A stretch of 64,000 bases of DNA from Chimonanthus salicifolius (GCA_013350335.1 CM023537.1:10968438-11032437); one strand, 5' to 3'; positions 11,416-23,043 are shown, counted from the stretch's first letter. Translations and numbers: made by a program. The notes: generated by a model not told the origin, from the sequence alone.

Positions 11416-11527
11416 TTTTTAATATTTAAAATTATAAGAACAAATAATGAGATAAAGATAATTTTTTTATTCTTTTATTGTTCTTTCTATTTTATATATA
11501 TATCATGACTAAAAATATATATTCCAA

Positions 11528-11700
11528 ATGAGTATATCTCAACTGGTTAACCTCCCGCCTCAGAAAGTAAAAGGTGTCAGGTTCGAGCCTCTATAGCCTA
11601 ACTTGGTGTACCCTAAGGGCACTGAGTATCACCCATGAAAATTTTACGTTGGGTTTCCTATGGATTCAACATGTAAATTCAAAATAAAATAAAATTATGG
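11528..11700 (+). mobile_element. tRNA-derived SINE (copy A)
   Basis: The head has pol III-like boxes: an A-box-like 'ctcaactggttaacc' and a B-box 'ggttcgagcc' about 40 bp later. A tRNA-unrelated body and an A-rich tail (aaaataaaataaaatt) follow. It is not a tRNA gene because there is no cloverleaf or acceptor stem. The orthologous insertion is at 23624-23788 in copy B, and it is absent from the equivalent block of the inverted-repeat arms. Confidence 0.7.
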
Positions 11701-11872
11701 TCCGTATTTTTTTAAAAATAGTCCGTTTAATAAAAACAAATAAGAAGGCTTTAGAGTCTTGGAGTGTAAATATGAATCCGGACTCTACTGCTAATGATTT
11801 ATCCTGTCATCATTTATCTCATGCAATGTGGACTAATTAATAAGTAAATTGATTATTCAACAGTGTAGAAAG

Positions 11873-11904
<32 letters not shown>
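11873..11904. repeat. (TA)n microsatellite
   Basis: About 15 TA repeats, present in copy A only; copy B reads straight through at about 23930. Confidence 0.95.
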
Positions 11905-11906
<2 letters not shown>

Positions 11907-12607
11907 CATTTAGTAATTTACCTCTGCTATGCGGTAGGATAAATTCACTACTGCTACAATAGTAGAAGATCCAAATCTGTGACTAGGAGATGCTTTAATG
12001 AACAAAGGAGATATTATAATAATTTCATAAAGTTTTGACTTAAACCTAATCACTAAGACAAAGTGTTGCTGTATGGTCTTTAAATTTCACTAAAAATCAT
12101 AATTAAATTGGGTGGTCAATTTTTTCATGGAGGAATAGAGCATTTTGACTAAAAATCTAAAATGTTTGGGAGTACTGTATAAAGCTATTAATTTCCTGAT
12201 ATTTTAGATTTTAAATAAATTTTTGAATGCTTCGGCATACATATGTTTGGATAGAAACATGTTTTTTTTTGAAATATCTTATATTCAATGATGGTTAATG
12301 TTTTTTTTTTATGACTAAAGTGTCTAAGATTTTTAGAGCACTCGATTATGTGAAAGGTTATTTACTCTCAAACATTGGGTAATTCAACGGAAGTGATCTT
12401 TTAGAGTAGAGTGGTTATTGAATTAAGGACTCTTACTTGTCGAGGATTAAATTTGATTAATTCAAAGGATTTAAAGAAAACATTGTGAAACATAGTAAGA
12501 ATTATCTACTATCATTTTTTTTACATAGGCAAAGTTAATACTTCTCACTAGCGATTGTGACACATGTTTGCCCATGCTTTTTCGATGTTGAATTGATGAT
12601 AACTTTG

Positions 12608-13088
12608 GGCTGGCCATATATATACCATATTTTTCTGTTAGGAGACAACTCTTTTCATTTTTAGGTGTGAAAAATGTATCAAAATTCATGTAGTTTGAAT
12701 TTTATGAACTTTGGGAAATGGTATTCCCTCCTAATCCTTTGGATACGATTTTTTAAGTCCAAAACTATACATTTTTCACTTAAAATTAGTCCCAGAGTTC
12801 ATAAAACTCAGATTAGATGAATTTTGATACCTTATTTGTAAAAATCGGTCGAGAAATGATCTCTTTTGAAAATCCCTCTACACAATATTCGTTCGGACGA
12901 TTCTTGTACATTCTCTTCACAGCCTTCGATCGGACGATTCCATTTTACATAGAATCGTTCGATTGGACGATAATTAACAGGAGTTTCAATTGGACTATCA
13001 AAACATAAAGAATAAATTATTAATTTCACACCTAAAAATGAAAAGACGTGTCTACTGCCAGAAAAATATGAGGTCTGCATCGCCAGCC
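12608..13088. mobile_element. hAT-like MITE, 481 bp, with large internal palindrome
   Basis: The ends GGCTGGCCAT and, inverted, GGCTGGCGAT are flanked on both sides by the 8-bp duplication taactttg (12600-12607 and 13089-13096). Copy B has the unoccupied site at 27996-28003. The interior is a long hairpin: the 12640-12720 arm is inverted at 12790-13070 with matching 'cattttta ggtgtgaaa' and 'gaattttatgaac' blocks. Confidence 0.9.
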
Positions 13089-13446
13089 TAACTTTGAAGA
13101 TATAGGTAGGTTGTAAGTGAGAAAAATTAGAAATTGTGTGGGATGATTTCTATGTTACTTGTCATTCATGACCTCACAATGAAAGAGCAATGAGCAATGA
13201 TGTTAGGAAGAACCAGCGTCTTCTCGACGGACACGATTGACTTTTCATAAATGTAATTTTAAGGAAACTTTCACCCCCTCAACCCAAAAATAAATGGTGC
13301 AGAACAAGAGAGATTTGGCATCTGAGTCAGGTGGGTCTCACTGCAACCTCGTCTTCTTTCCTCAATTCATTAATTTACGACGAATACAGCCAAAGTTGGT
13401 CCTACAATTGCTGTATGCGTCCAGATTCAATGAACCAATTTTTCTC

Positions 13447-13454
13447 TATAAAAT
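13447..13454 (+). promoter_or_regulatory. TATA box of dioxygenase A
   Basis: TATAAAAT lies 99 bp upstream of the ATG at 13546, and the same box and spacing are conserved in copy B (28333). Confidence 0.65.
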
Positions 13455-13545
13455 GACACACCAAATAGATTGATTAGTAATTCCTGATAAGTTTTAAGCC
13501 ATCTGTTACTCCATTCTTTTGTTGTTAAGAAGACATTCTGTGGCA

Positions 13546-16366
13546 ATGGGCTTTGAGGTTGATCAAGCCTTCATCCAAGAAACTGAACATAGGCCAAAAC
13601 TCTCCGTAGTCGAGGCCGGAGGGATTCCGTTGATCGATCTCTCCCCATTGAATTCTTCAAATTCCGATGACCCAAAAGCTCTTTTGAGCCTCGCCGCAGA
13701 GATTGGGGCCGCCTGCAGAAAGTGGGGCTTCTTCCAAGTGATCAACCATGGGGTGCCAGCGGAGCTCCGAGAGCGAATGGAATCCGCTGCGAGGAAGTTC
13801 TTCGCCTTGTCGCTGGATGAGAAACGTAAGGTCGGGCGCGATGAGGTGAACCCTTTGGGTTACTATGATACAGAGCACACGAAGAATGTGAGGGATTGGA
13901 AGGAGGTCTTTGACTTGGTGGTTGAGGATCCATTGGTGATCCCAGCTTCACATGAACCCGGAGACCAAGAATTGCAGACTTTCTGGAATCAGTGGCCAGA
14001 GTACCCTCCTGAAATGAGGTAATTGAGAAGCTGATTGGCCTTGTTTTGTAGTCTAAAAATCATTAAGACTTGGAACTCAACAACTGCAAAAAAATCATGG
14101 AATTCATTCCAATTCCCCCCAAGGAACCTCGGTGAGTAAACGGACTCTAAATGCTTGGTATCCAATGTCTCGACGTTAAATGGTCCGATATCAAGATCCC
14201 GATTGAATAGTCTTGATCAATTGGTATCTCTTCATTCAGTTTTACTGTCATGTCAAATATAAGATAATCCTCACTGAACTTGAGTAATTATGTCCTGGGC
14301 AGACATGTTCCCAAGCCAAAGGGCCTAAGATGTCTGGAAGTATTTGCCATGAAAACAGAGGAATATCGAATTCAGATAAACAAATCGTAGTCTGCAAGAT
14401 TCTTAATTGAATTCTCTTACTCCCCAAGTACATAAATTAGTCACTAATAGAAAAATGTGAAGATGGCTATCTTTCAATATTTTACTTTTGCCCCAATGGC
14501 TGCAATAGTTGGTCGCCGGTGGACTATTCGAAAGATGATTATATCACCAATTTAAAGTATGAAAAGATCATAATCTTGAATATCAGACCATATTGGGTCT
14601 TGGATATATCTAGTTTGATAGCAGAAATATATGTTCTGTCTTGTCTCCCTCTGTTTTGAAGATCAAAATGAACCTGGGCTTGAAACCGACATTTGTATAT
14701 CGATGAACTCTGGCCTTGAATCAATCTGTTCAAGCATATTTTACAAGATCTGGGCCTATGAGTTGGTCCCAGCAAGATCAAGTTAGTGGCTACCCTATCC
14801 TAGATGAAATTTCACTTGATATTGGCTCATACAAGTTATCCATAATTCTTCTCAGCTCACAACATTTCGTTGGTGCATTAAACTCGGGTATGGCTGTAAA
14901 TCAGATACATATTCTGCCATTTCTGCTCTTGCAATTGATCAGTCCTACCAGGCCCTTGTACCTTAAATCCTAAACCCATTCAAGCTATCAAAAACGGTTT
15001 TGTAGATCAATTAGTGCAACATTCTCAACATTCCCTTTGTTGGATAAATCTTGTTTATTAGAGAGAAGGGTTGACCTACCATGTATATCTTATTCTATAT
15101 TTGTCAAGTTCCCTGATTAAGAGTTTCTATACTTAGACTTGTACATCTATATATACATTGTATAATGAGAAGGGCCAGTGAGCCAAATCTTCCAAACTTC
15201 TTCATGGTACAGAGCCACACATCGATTCTCTAAATTTGTGTTCTTTTTCTATTTGTCAGTGTTTTAACATGGTTGCCATGGTTATCGCCTTTTGCACTTG
15301 AAAGTATTCAATACAAGTATGTCATCAATTTGGATATCTTAAGTAATATATATGTAAAATTTGACATTTCTATATATTTTTTCACCAGGGAGGATTGTAT
15401 TTCATATGCTGAGGGTGTGGAGAAGCTAGCATTCAAATTGCTTGAGCTCATCTCGTTGAGTTTGAATTTGCCAGCAAACCGGCTAAATGGTTTCTTTGAG
15501 GACCAAACTAGCTTTATTCGGCTCAATCACTACCCTCCTTGCCCTGCACCGGACCTTGCACTTGGCGTTGGCCGCCACAAAGATGGTGGAGCTCTTACAG
15601 TCCTTGCTCAGGACGACGTTGGAGGACTTGACGTAAAGCGAAAGACCGATGGTGAGTGGATTAGGGTCAAACCTATCCCGAATTCTTACATCATCAATGT
15701 TGGAGACATAATTCAGGTAAGGTGAACACCAACTAGATTTTACTAATCAATGTCCCTAAACTTGAAAGTTAGTCTGCTTTTTCTTTCTTTGTAAATTAAG
15801 CTGCATTTGAGGAGAAAGAGGTTTATAATTTCACTACCCACTGGGGTGGAAAATTATAGCATCCTAATACAGGTCCTAGATTGTATTAGCAGTGGGAATG
15901 TTTGGACTGCTACGGTAGCCCTCGCCGACAATATATGATGCCATATCTTTCGACAAATTCACCTTCTCCCTTGGACTGCCACCATTGCAACAATATTTGG
16001 AATGTTGCAAAATGCTGAGATACAGTAACTTTAAAGACTAGTGATGGTGAAGAATACTGTTGAAATGAATGCTAAAATATGGATTTTCTGATTGATGTTT
16101 TGTAGGTTTGGAGTAATGACAAGTATGAAAGTGCAGAGCACAGGGTGATGGTAAACTCAGAGAGAGAGAGGTTCTCCATCCCTTTCTTCTTCAACCCTTC
16201 GCACAACGCGGCGGTAAAGCCTCTAGAGGAGCTGACAGATGAACACAATCCTCCCAAGTACACGGAATATAACTGGGGGAAGTTCTTCAAGACAAGGAAA
16301 ATCAGCAACTTCAAGAAGCTCAATGTTGAAAATATTCAGATATCTCACTTCAGGGTATCAAAATAA
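13546..16366 (+). CDS. 2-oxoglutarate/Fe(II)-dependent dioxygenase, copy A
   Basis: Three exons (13546-14018, 15389-15716, 16106-16366) give 353 aa, the usual family length. The N-terminal DIOX_N region (about 25-150) includes GFFQVINHGVP and NPLGYYDTEHTKNVRDWKEV. The jelly-roll core has HxD iron ligands His221/Asp223 (GRHKD), the distal His279 (EHRVMVN) and Arg289-x-Ser291 (RFS) for 2-oxoglutarate. These soluble enzymes oxidise small molecules (hormones, alkaloids, flavonoids) using O2 and 2-oxoglutarate. The overall sequence most resembles the uncharacterised Arabidopsis At3g19000/At3g19010 type, so the substrate is unknown. The upstream in-frame extension starts at TTG and is not used; ATG 13546 matches the family start MGxEVDxAFIQ. 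Intron 1 is 1370 bp, 623 bp longer than in copy B. All catalytic residues are intact, and this is the more consensus-like of the two copies. Confidence 0.95.
14684..15310 (+). mobile_element. LTR-retrotransposon fragment in dioxygenase A intron 1
   Basis: This roughly 630-bp block is missing from copy B's intron, where 'cttgaaac' runs directly into 'acaagtatgtc'. Around 15055-15210 it looks like a copia LTR (TGTTGGATAAATC start, TATA-like 'tatatataca', end TTCTTCA). It is followed by 'tggtacagagcc', two bases short of the Met-tRNA primer-binding site TGGTATCAGAGC. No gag or pol coding was found. A deletion in B instead of insertion in A cannot be excluded, since no target duplication is clear. 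Confidence 0.5.
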
Positions 16367-16929
16367 TGGATTATTCTCTATGTTTTAGGCTGATTTTCAG
16401 TTGTTATTAATGTCTGTAGTAGCTGTGGCTATGGAACTATTTATTGTGAATGGTGTTCTTGTTTAGGTTGAGGACCAATCTAATCACTCATGTATGCAGT
16501 TATCAGTTATCACTCATGGTGTTCTTGTAGAACTTTAGAATTCTATAATGGCTGATGAAACAAATAATTGACGAAGGATGCATTTGCTTCCAAATTTGAT
16601 GCAGCACATCACGTGTGAGACACACACGTGAGGCCTAAACCAAGTCAAAGAGGGAGTAAAAGTCTAAAAGGAGTAAAACTCCTTTCCTAACCCCTTTTCC
16701 CAAACTCCCATCTCCTACTTTCCCTTTTCTTCCCCTTCTTTCCCTTCTATGCAGCAGCTGTTCCAAATACACTAGCACCGCACCGACGATGCCGATCCAG
16801 GGCCGGCCTTGGCTATAGGCGAAGTAGGCGGTCGCCTAGGGCCCCCAAATGAAAAGGGCCCCAAGTCCATAAACTCCTTTACTATATGTTAAATAGTTAA
16901 TAATGTATAATATAAAGCACACATGCATT

Positions 16930-16992
16930 CTTGTCCGGTTGGTTAGAATTTGCCCTTTATTGATACAGGCCTGGGATCAAATCCCGGCTGTG
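16930..16992 (+). repeat. tRNA-like segment inside the hAT relic
   Basis: 'gtccggttggtta' followed about 45 bp later by 'ggatcaaatcc' resembles pol III A and B boxes (B-box 8 of 11 bases). It may be a SINE head carried within the transposon. No cloverleaf can be drawn with confidence. Confidence 0.3.
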
Positions 16993-17658
16993 TTAATAAT
17001 AGTAATTTTCTTTTTATCAAGTTATTTAATAATGAAAAATAACAATAATTTAAATTAATACTATTTGACTATTTTTAACTATTTTGAATTTAAAACACTC
17101 AAAATTGAAAATTTATATATTGATAATTTTTCTACTCAATTTAAAGCGTAGGTTTTTTAAAAAATTAAAATAATGATACTAACAATCATAATAATAATTA
17201 TTATAATTCTCATTTTATTGAGTTTAATAATAATAATAAAAATAAAATAGTAATAATTAATAAAGACTCTTTTAAAATATATCTATCATCTAAATAAAGA
17301 GAATGAGAAATCTATATTGAGTTGATAATTTTGAATTAAAAATAATTTAGAGCTTTTAAAATTTGAAGAGATGAAAAAAATATAACTTTATTCATTTGAT
17401 CAATGTAGATTTTATTAGAACTAATATACAAGTATAAATCATTGTAATTCAGATAATTTTTAATTTTTAATTTTTTAAAAAATACAAAAAATGGAAAAAT
17501 TAAAATAATAATAATATCTTCGTTTCAAATGAGAATTTATATTAGTGTCACACTCCATATGATAAAAGATGCAGTACCAAAAGAATGAATTGTCAAATTA
17601 TATAAAAAGAATAAATTGTTATTTTCCAAATGCATGAATTACTTATAAAATAATATTG

Positions 17659-17787
17659 ATTATACCAATTACAGTTACCTATGCAGAAAGAAGTTTTTCA
17701 AAGTTAAAACTGATAAAATCTTATCTTCAATCTACAATCTCACAAGAAATATTGAATAAATTAGCTATATTATATATTGAAAAATAA
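17659..17787 (+). pseudogene. hAT transposase C-terminal dimerisation remnant
   Basis: A 42-codon stretch ending in TAA reads as the classic hAT C-terminal signature: TYAERSFSKLKLIKSYL followed by STISQEILNKLAIL and an IE-rich end. In intact elements this mediates transposase dimerisation. There is no start codon and no catalytic region, so this is a fragment only. Confidence 0.85.
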
Positions 17788-18775
17788 ATGTTAAAAAAAC
17801 TTAAATATAGTAATTTAATTAGTAATTTTGCATCTCAAAATAAGAATAAATTTTAAATAATACTTTGCTATAAATTTAATTATGATATTTTATTTAGTTT
17901 CACAGTAAAAAAAATTATATGATTTTATTTTTTATGAGTATATAAAGGCCCCATCTTAAAAACTCGCCTAGGGCCCCTGAAATCTCAGGGCCGGCCTTGT
18001 GCCGATCCCGACGATTCAGGCCCTGATCCCGACGATTCAGGCACCTCTTTCTATCTTTCTCCTTTCCTTGTTTTCTTCTTCTTTCTTTATTTATTTTCGT
18101 TTCTATTTTAGTGTTTAGGGTATGTGTATAAATACCTTTTTTGGTAGATTGTAAAGGACACGAATTTGATTGATTAATGAAATAGATTTGGTTTCGTTTC
18201 AAGATTTGTTCTTGGATTGTTTGTTGTTCCTCTTTGGGTTTTGATCTTCACCGACGTTTGGAGGTAGCCCTGGAGTCTTTATTTTCTCTTCCAACTTCTG
18301 CCTACAAGTAGAAGGTTGGGTTTTCTCGCCGGAACTGCAACACCATCTCCTGCTCATTGAGGCCTTTGCTGTCAGTGTCTATTTGCAGCCAGACCTGTTC
18401 CACAGGTACTGGTGCATGGGAGAGTGCCTTCTGGTGACTGGATTACATCTAATCTGATTGGGCATTAAGCCTTCTCTGGGTTGATCAACAGCCACGTCTC
18501 AACTTCATGTTGCTGTTATAGAAAGTGATTGGGAACAAGCTACCATCTTGATGTTCTGGCATCAAAACTAGCAGCAAACACGGCTCATACCATCAAAGCT
18601 ATTTGTATTGTTCTCATCATATACTTCTTACCTAATCTATCCTTTCTTGATTATTCCTTTTTTATTTTATTCCCTTCATCCCACCTAAGTTCTTTAATTA
18701 GAATTCACTATATTCACCAACCCCCATCCTCTTAGCTATTCGTCTTAGTTAAACCGATCCCCGCTGCGTCAAATT

Positions 18776-19082
18776 AATAGACCATTTTGGACCTCTATCA
18801 ATTACTCCAGCTGTAAAAAGATCGGACTTGAATCTTCTAGACGCCTTCGTGGTGATAAATCGGAACCCGTTTGAATTCCTATCCTAGATTAGGCTGTTCT
18901 TTGGTGGTCTTGCGGAAAGTTTTTTGGTGCTCCAATTTTCTATCCATCCAGTCCGAGCTTCATCAACTTCCTTCAGTCTAGTAATTTGTTGGCTAAGTTA
19001 TGTTTTGTTTGTTTATTGCCACTCTCTTCTTTGTTGTCTGTCTTTGTGTTGGTTATCCTCTTTATGTTTTAAAAAAAAAAAA
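18776..19082 (+). repeat. LINE-like 3' tail (copy A)
   Basis: The block matches 30857-31200 in copy B and ends in a T-rich region followed by an A run, as plant L1-type 3' ends do. In copy B the tail 'cctctggtgtctttattattaatatat' is typical of such elements. There is no intact reverse transcriptase, so assignment is tentative. Confidence 0.4.
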
Positions 19083-19198
19083 TTGGTCCATTTTGAAATT
19101 TGAACATCCTGTCCTCTGGCTCCCCACCTTCTTGTCAAAGTGAACCATCAGATCAAAGCAGTGCCATCCAACAGTAATTATCACCGATGGATTGAATC

Positions 19199-22123
19199 TG
19201 TCACGCCTCGAAGGGAAGGGTGGGCCCAGAACGCGACTGAATTTTTTTTTTTTTAAGATAAACTAACTCAAGCATTCTAACTAGGCCAAATCAACAGTTG
19301 GGCCCAAAGGTCACACATGATTCCAACATGTGGACTCAAACACATACCATAAGTCTAACCAACAAAAAGACATAAACAACAACATCAACACATAACATGA
19401 TCATATAAAATCCAACCATCGATTCATCATTCAATCACAATTAGAGTGACTACAAAACGTAGTAGTCTCAATACATGACGTTAAAACAAATCAAGTACCA
19501 CACCTGGTACTTAATAAACACGAAGGGTTCTAAGAACCAGAAAGCAAAGATAAGAGTATTCCCCTCTGTGGGAATCCAGAAACACAGCCGCAAGCTTATT
19601 CCACCCTAAGCTTGAAAAAGAGGGTTCTCCTTCATCGGGTTCATTTCCTGAAAAGTGAGTGGAGTGAGCTAACTAGCCTTAGTAAAGGAAATATAACAGT
19701 GCATTTTAAGTAAAATAACAGGTTAGCAAAAATCAACAGTTTGCAATAAATATCTCATGCTTGATCACAAATAAGCATAATAATATCATCATTCTCATAA
19801 TTCATCATTTCTTTTCCAATATTGCTATCCTCCAACGTAATGCCTACCGACTACGCTGAGACCATTGTATTAAGTCCTGACACGGTCAAAATACATCCTT
19901 TCAAGTACATCTCCAGCTCTACCATAGCCGATACTGACACCCTTAAGTCAGCAACTGTCGACACCCATGGTCCAGTAGACATAAACCATATCCCATATGA
20001 CCGATATTGGTTCAATAGTCCAGGCACGTGGAAGCAGTCTTACATGTTTCACATGATCAACGTCATAACATTCATAATCATCATAGGCACTCTTACCATA
20101 GTGCATCATGTCTAGGCACATGAGTAGGTTCATCAAATCTGAAACCTACTCATTGCTCAAGACTCATATCATAACAAAACCTGTTTACATATTCTGCAGA
20201 GTTAGGTTCCCTCACCGTATATGTGTGGTTACTCGGTCTCTGTTCAAACAAACAGACAAGTGCACAATCAATATATAGATCAAATACATACACACAAGTA
20301 GTATTTTGAAATCTCACGTTTTCCAAAAATATCCAAGGTATATGGAATTGAGTCTTCTACTGGGTTTCTATCCTTTTAAGTTATAATCATCCACAAGATA
20401 ATAATATAATAAAAGGGGCTCAGTCCAAAACTCATATTGTCTTCTGAGCATTGACCAGATTGACTTATTGAGTTAGGTCTAGATCCTCAGGTCACTTCTC
20501 GGTTGTCTTCTGGATAGGACCAGATCTGACATTTTGAGTTAGGCCTCGAGGTCACTCAGTGCCCGACAAATATAGCGTTGGCCTGGAAGTGAGATCACTC
20601 AGTGCCCGATCAATAGGATCGGCTTGAAAGTGAATAAAATAGTATTTACACTATAGTAATAAGAGAAAAGAGTTAGTACAATTTTAATTAACAAAAATGG
20701 TACTAACATCACATCACATAATCCAACAAAAATATTATTATTATTATTTTTCAATAATCCAAAAATAATATTTATTTATTTATTTTTTCAATATGTGCTA
20801 ACATCACAAATCACAAGCATCAGCATAATCTAATAAAAAAAATATTTTTTCTTTTTTTTTTCCTTCTTCTTCCTTCCTTCACTATCTGCTAATTGCAGAC
20901 AGTGAATGGCCGGGACTTCATGAAAAATGAATCCGGAAACAGTGGGTTTCCCGGATTCGGTTTTCATATCCAGCCTGTCCGATGGATTCCTCTGAGAGTG
21001 CCTCTTTCCATAGGGAGATGTTTGGAGCTTTGAAGCTCACTGGGCCATCCGATTTTAACACTGCAAGCTCACGGGTAAAAGAAATCCATGGTTTTTCCTT
21101 AAACTTTGAAATGGTTTTTTTTGCTCAAAACTAAATCAAAATCAGTTTTTCTTGATTCTAAACCACCTAGAATTTGAAAAGGAATACAGTGGTTACCTTC
21201 ACTGGAGTTCCTGGGCTGAAAATCTGATCTTTGAAAATTTTCCCTCTAAGTTACGGCTGGAGAAACAGAGGGAATCAGCTGGTTTTTGGTCTGGAAAACA
21301 GAGAGCTTGAGAGTCTTAGAGAGAAGAGAAGAAGTGTTAGGAGTTAGAACTGCAGAGAGGGGTTCAATTTATAGAAAATCTGCAGGAAAAAGGGGCCAGC
21401 GAGCGGCAGCTGACGCTTGCAACAGTGGTTGCAAACCAGCTATCCTTATTTTCAGTTTTTTGCAAAAAGGCCCCTAGTTTTAATAAAAATCTGATTTTTA
21501 ACTAAAACATGTTTTTAGAGGGTCGAAAATTTTGATCCAACCTTACAGATAGGTTGGGTTTTAAAAACCTTAGCTACCATAAAAATTTGAGATTTAAAAC
21601 TCCATAAAAATTATTTATTTAAATAAAAACCATAATTTAACACTATTTACTTAATTAAACAAATGTTAAATAAAACAATTTAGAAACCTTATTTTGGGGT
21701 GTCAAAGAATAACTAGACCATTCTTAAAATGGTCTACCATAAATTACTAGTTTTGAAATTTATCTTAATTCCCAAAACCCTTTAAAATAATTATTACTCC
21801 CTTTCGGGGTTTTGACGGGCGGATTTTAAAATACTATTTTCTGAAGATAAAATATTTGAAAATCAGAAATACAAAGCCCTTATTCAGGAGAACATTATCA
21901 TCCAATAATAATCACATAACAACAATATTTATAAAAATAACAACTAGAAGTGGCAAATTACCAAAATGACCCTCCAGCTGGACGAGCTGGATCACTGAGC
22001 TTACGAGCTCGGATCAGGCCACACCTGGGCTCTCCTCAAAGCCCTAACCGTAATCTCTGAGGTTAACCAGTTAAACAAGATTATTAAGATAAAACACGCC
22101 TAATTTGGGGACAGGGTATTACA
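19199..22123. mobile_element. Solo LTR, 2.9 kb, copy-A specific
   Basis: Begins TGTCACGCCTCG and ends GGGTATTACA, flanked by the 5-bp duplication GAATC (19194-19198 and 22124-22128). The empty site GATTGAATCATTTAA is intact in copy B at 31373-31387. There is no gag-pol inside, and length and ends suit a gypsy-type solo LTR. The start and end resemble the element at 24455-27845 (shared GTGGGCCC block and 'cgcctaattt' near the end), so they are one family. Short ORFs inside (for example 19822-20115) have no recognisable product. Confidence 0.85.
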
Positions 22124-22309
22124 GAATCATTTAATTTTTTTAAATTCTTAGCCACAATTAACCCTATACGATTTAAAATTGTATAAGCTGATGCCTAATG
22201 ACAAAAATAATCTACTGGGCATTCTCAGTGAAGCTCAATGCCAACTTGTTTATTATCATTATCATAATATGAATCGTGTCCTATCCATCTTTAGCTAGTA
22301 CACTATTTT

Positions 22310-23043
22310 TCATATTATGAATTTCATTATAGGTGTTTTCTCGTGTTATTTCCTACTTTATAAAAATTTTAGACATTTTTTAATTTTTAAGACATATTTT
22401 ATTCGTATCAAAATTTTAACTTTCAAGAGTTTAAAAAAATTCTCACTAAGTTTTTTATTTTTTTTTCATATTTTTCTCTTATTTTTCAGTAAATATTTTT
22501 TTTTTTCAAAAAATAAAGAGTAGAGAAATTTTATTCACAATAGATATGGGACAGGCAACTTGTATTTTTTCAGACCCTTGTTATGACTTATGACCGTGAG
22601 AATGAATCCGAAGGTAAATTGGAGAAGATTTGATGTCCCTTCATGCAAATTGGAGAACCTGATTTTAGTAATTTTACGATTTTGGGTGAATGAATGACAT
22701 GATTTATGATTTATGAGATGAAACAAAAACAATCAAATTTGCAATGGGAATTTTCAATAGATTTCATCAAGTAAATGGCTATAGAATCTAAACAGACAAA
22801 ATCCCTTTTACATAAACTCAAATCGAAACGACTTCAAAACCCAAATCAAGAAGATCAAAGTACGATTTGATTTCAAGATGCATGTATGGTTGTCTTTCTT
22901 GAACCCTTTGTGTCCACCAATCCAATACAGCTGCAGAGGAATTCCTTCTTCACTTCTATTACAGCATTGATCACCACCTTCCTCTTCTCATTTTCCCAAG
23001 CAACAATGGCAACTCGTGCAGATGCCTGGCAAGAGCCCCGACC
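22310..23043 (-). pseudogene. 3' half of a small-protein gene with its 3' flank (relic)
   Basis: The reverse complement matches 37171-37890: about the last 56 codons of the gene at 36860 (stop at 22875-22873) and 0.55 kb of downstream sequence. The 5' half is missing; at 23043 homology passes directly into duplication copy B. It lies between the two segmental copies and marks their junction. It cannot encode a complete family member. Confidence 0.85.

Larger units (their letters stand above)
16798..17999 (+). mobile_element. hAT transposon relic, CAGGGCCGGCC type, 1.2 kb
   Basis: Terminal inverted repeats CAGGGCCGGCC / CAAGGCCGGCC are flanked by a perfect 8-bp duplication tgccgatc (16790-16797 and 18000-18007). 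Subterminal blocks with 'cgcctagggcccc' are also inverted. These ends and the transposase remnant inside match the plant hAT group encoding TTF-type zinc-finger, hAT-dimerisation proteins. Most of the transposase is deleted, so it is non-autonomous. Confidence 0.9.
16597..18771. mobile_element. Solo LTR (about 965 bp) split by a nested hAT element
   Basis: The ends are TGATGCAGC and GCTGCGTCA (inverted 9-mers with one mismatch, TG...CA), flanked by AATT on both sides. Copy B has the empty site 'ccaaattaatag' at about 30853-30862. Subtracting the hAT and its target duplication leaves about 965 bp. That remainder has LTR-like promoter and polyadenylation landmarks (gtataaatac at 18126, attaatgaaatag at 18173). 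No internal retroelement genes, so a solo LTR formed by recombination is the likeliest reading. Confidence 0.75.
10660..22310. repeat. Segmental duplication copy A
   Basis: The sequence matches copy B (23044-31525) in the same order: upstream block, dioxygenase gene, 3' flank, LINE-like tail and a terminal block (22124-22300 against 31376-31525). It is longer because of insertions missing from B: MITEs at 10891-11165 and 12608-13088, an LTR with nested hAT at 16597-18771 and a solo LTR at 19199-22123. The outer left edge in both copies is the 'ttcaaatgaaaattcatg' block. Confidence 0.9.

Noticed and set aside
11528..11600. Possible tRNA gene
   Set aside because: A- and B-box-like motifs are present but no acceptor stem or anticodon arm, and it has a SINE body and A-rich tail; duplicated in copy B.
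13519..13545. In-frame upstream extension of dioxygenase A (and of B at 28406-28432)
   Set aside because: The extension starts at TTG, not ATG; the ATG at 13546/28433 fits the family N-terminus and the TATA spacing.
15273..15388. Plus-strand ORF extending upstream of dioxygenase A exon 2
   Set aside because: It reads through intron 1; the TTTTTTCACCAG acceptor and the identical junction in copy B place the exon start at 15389.
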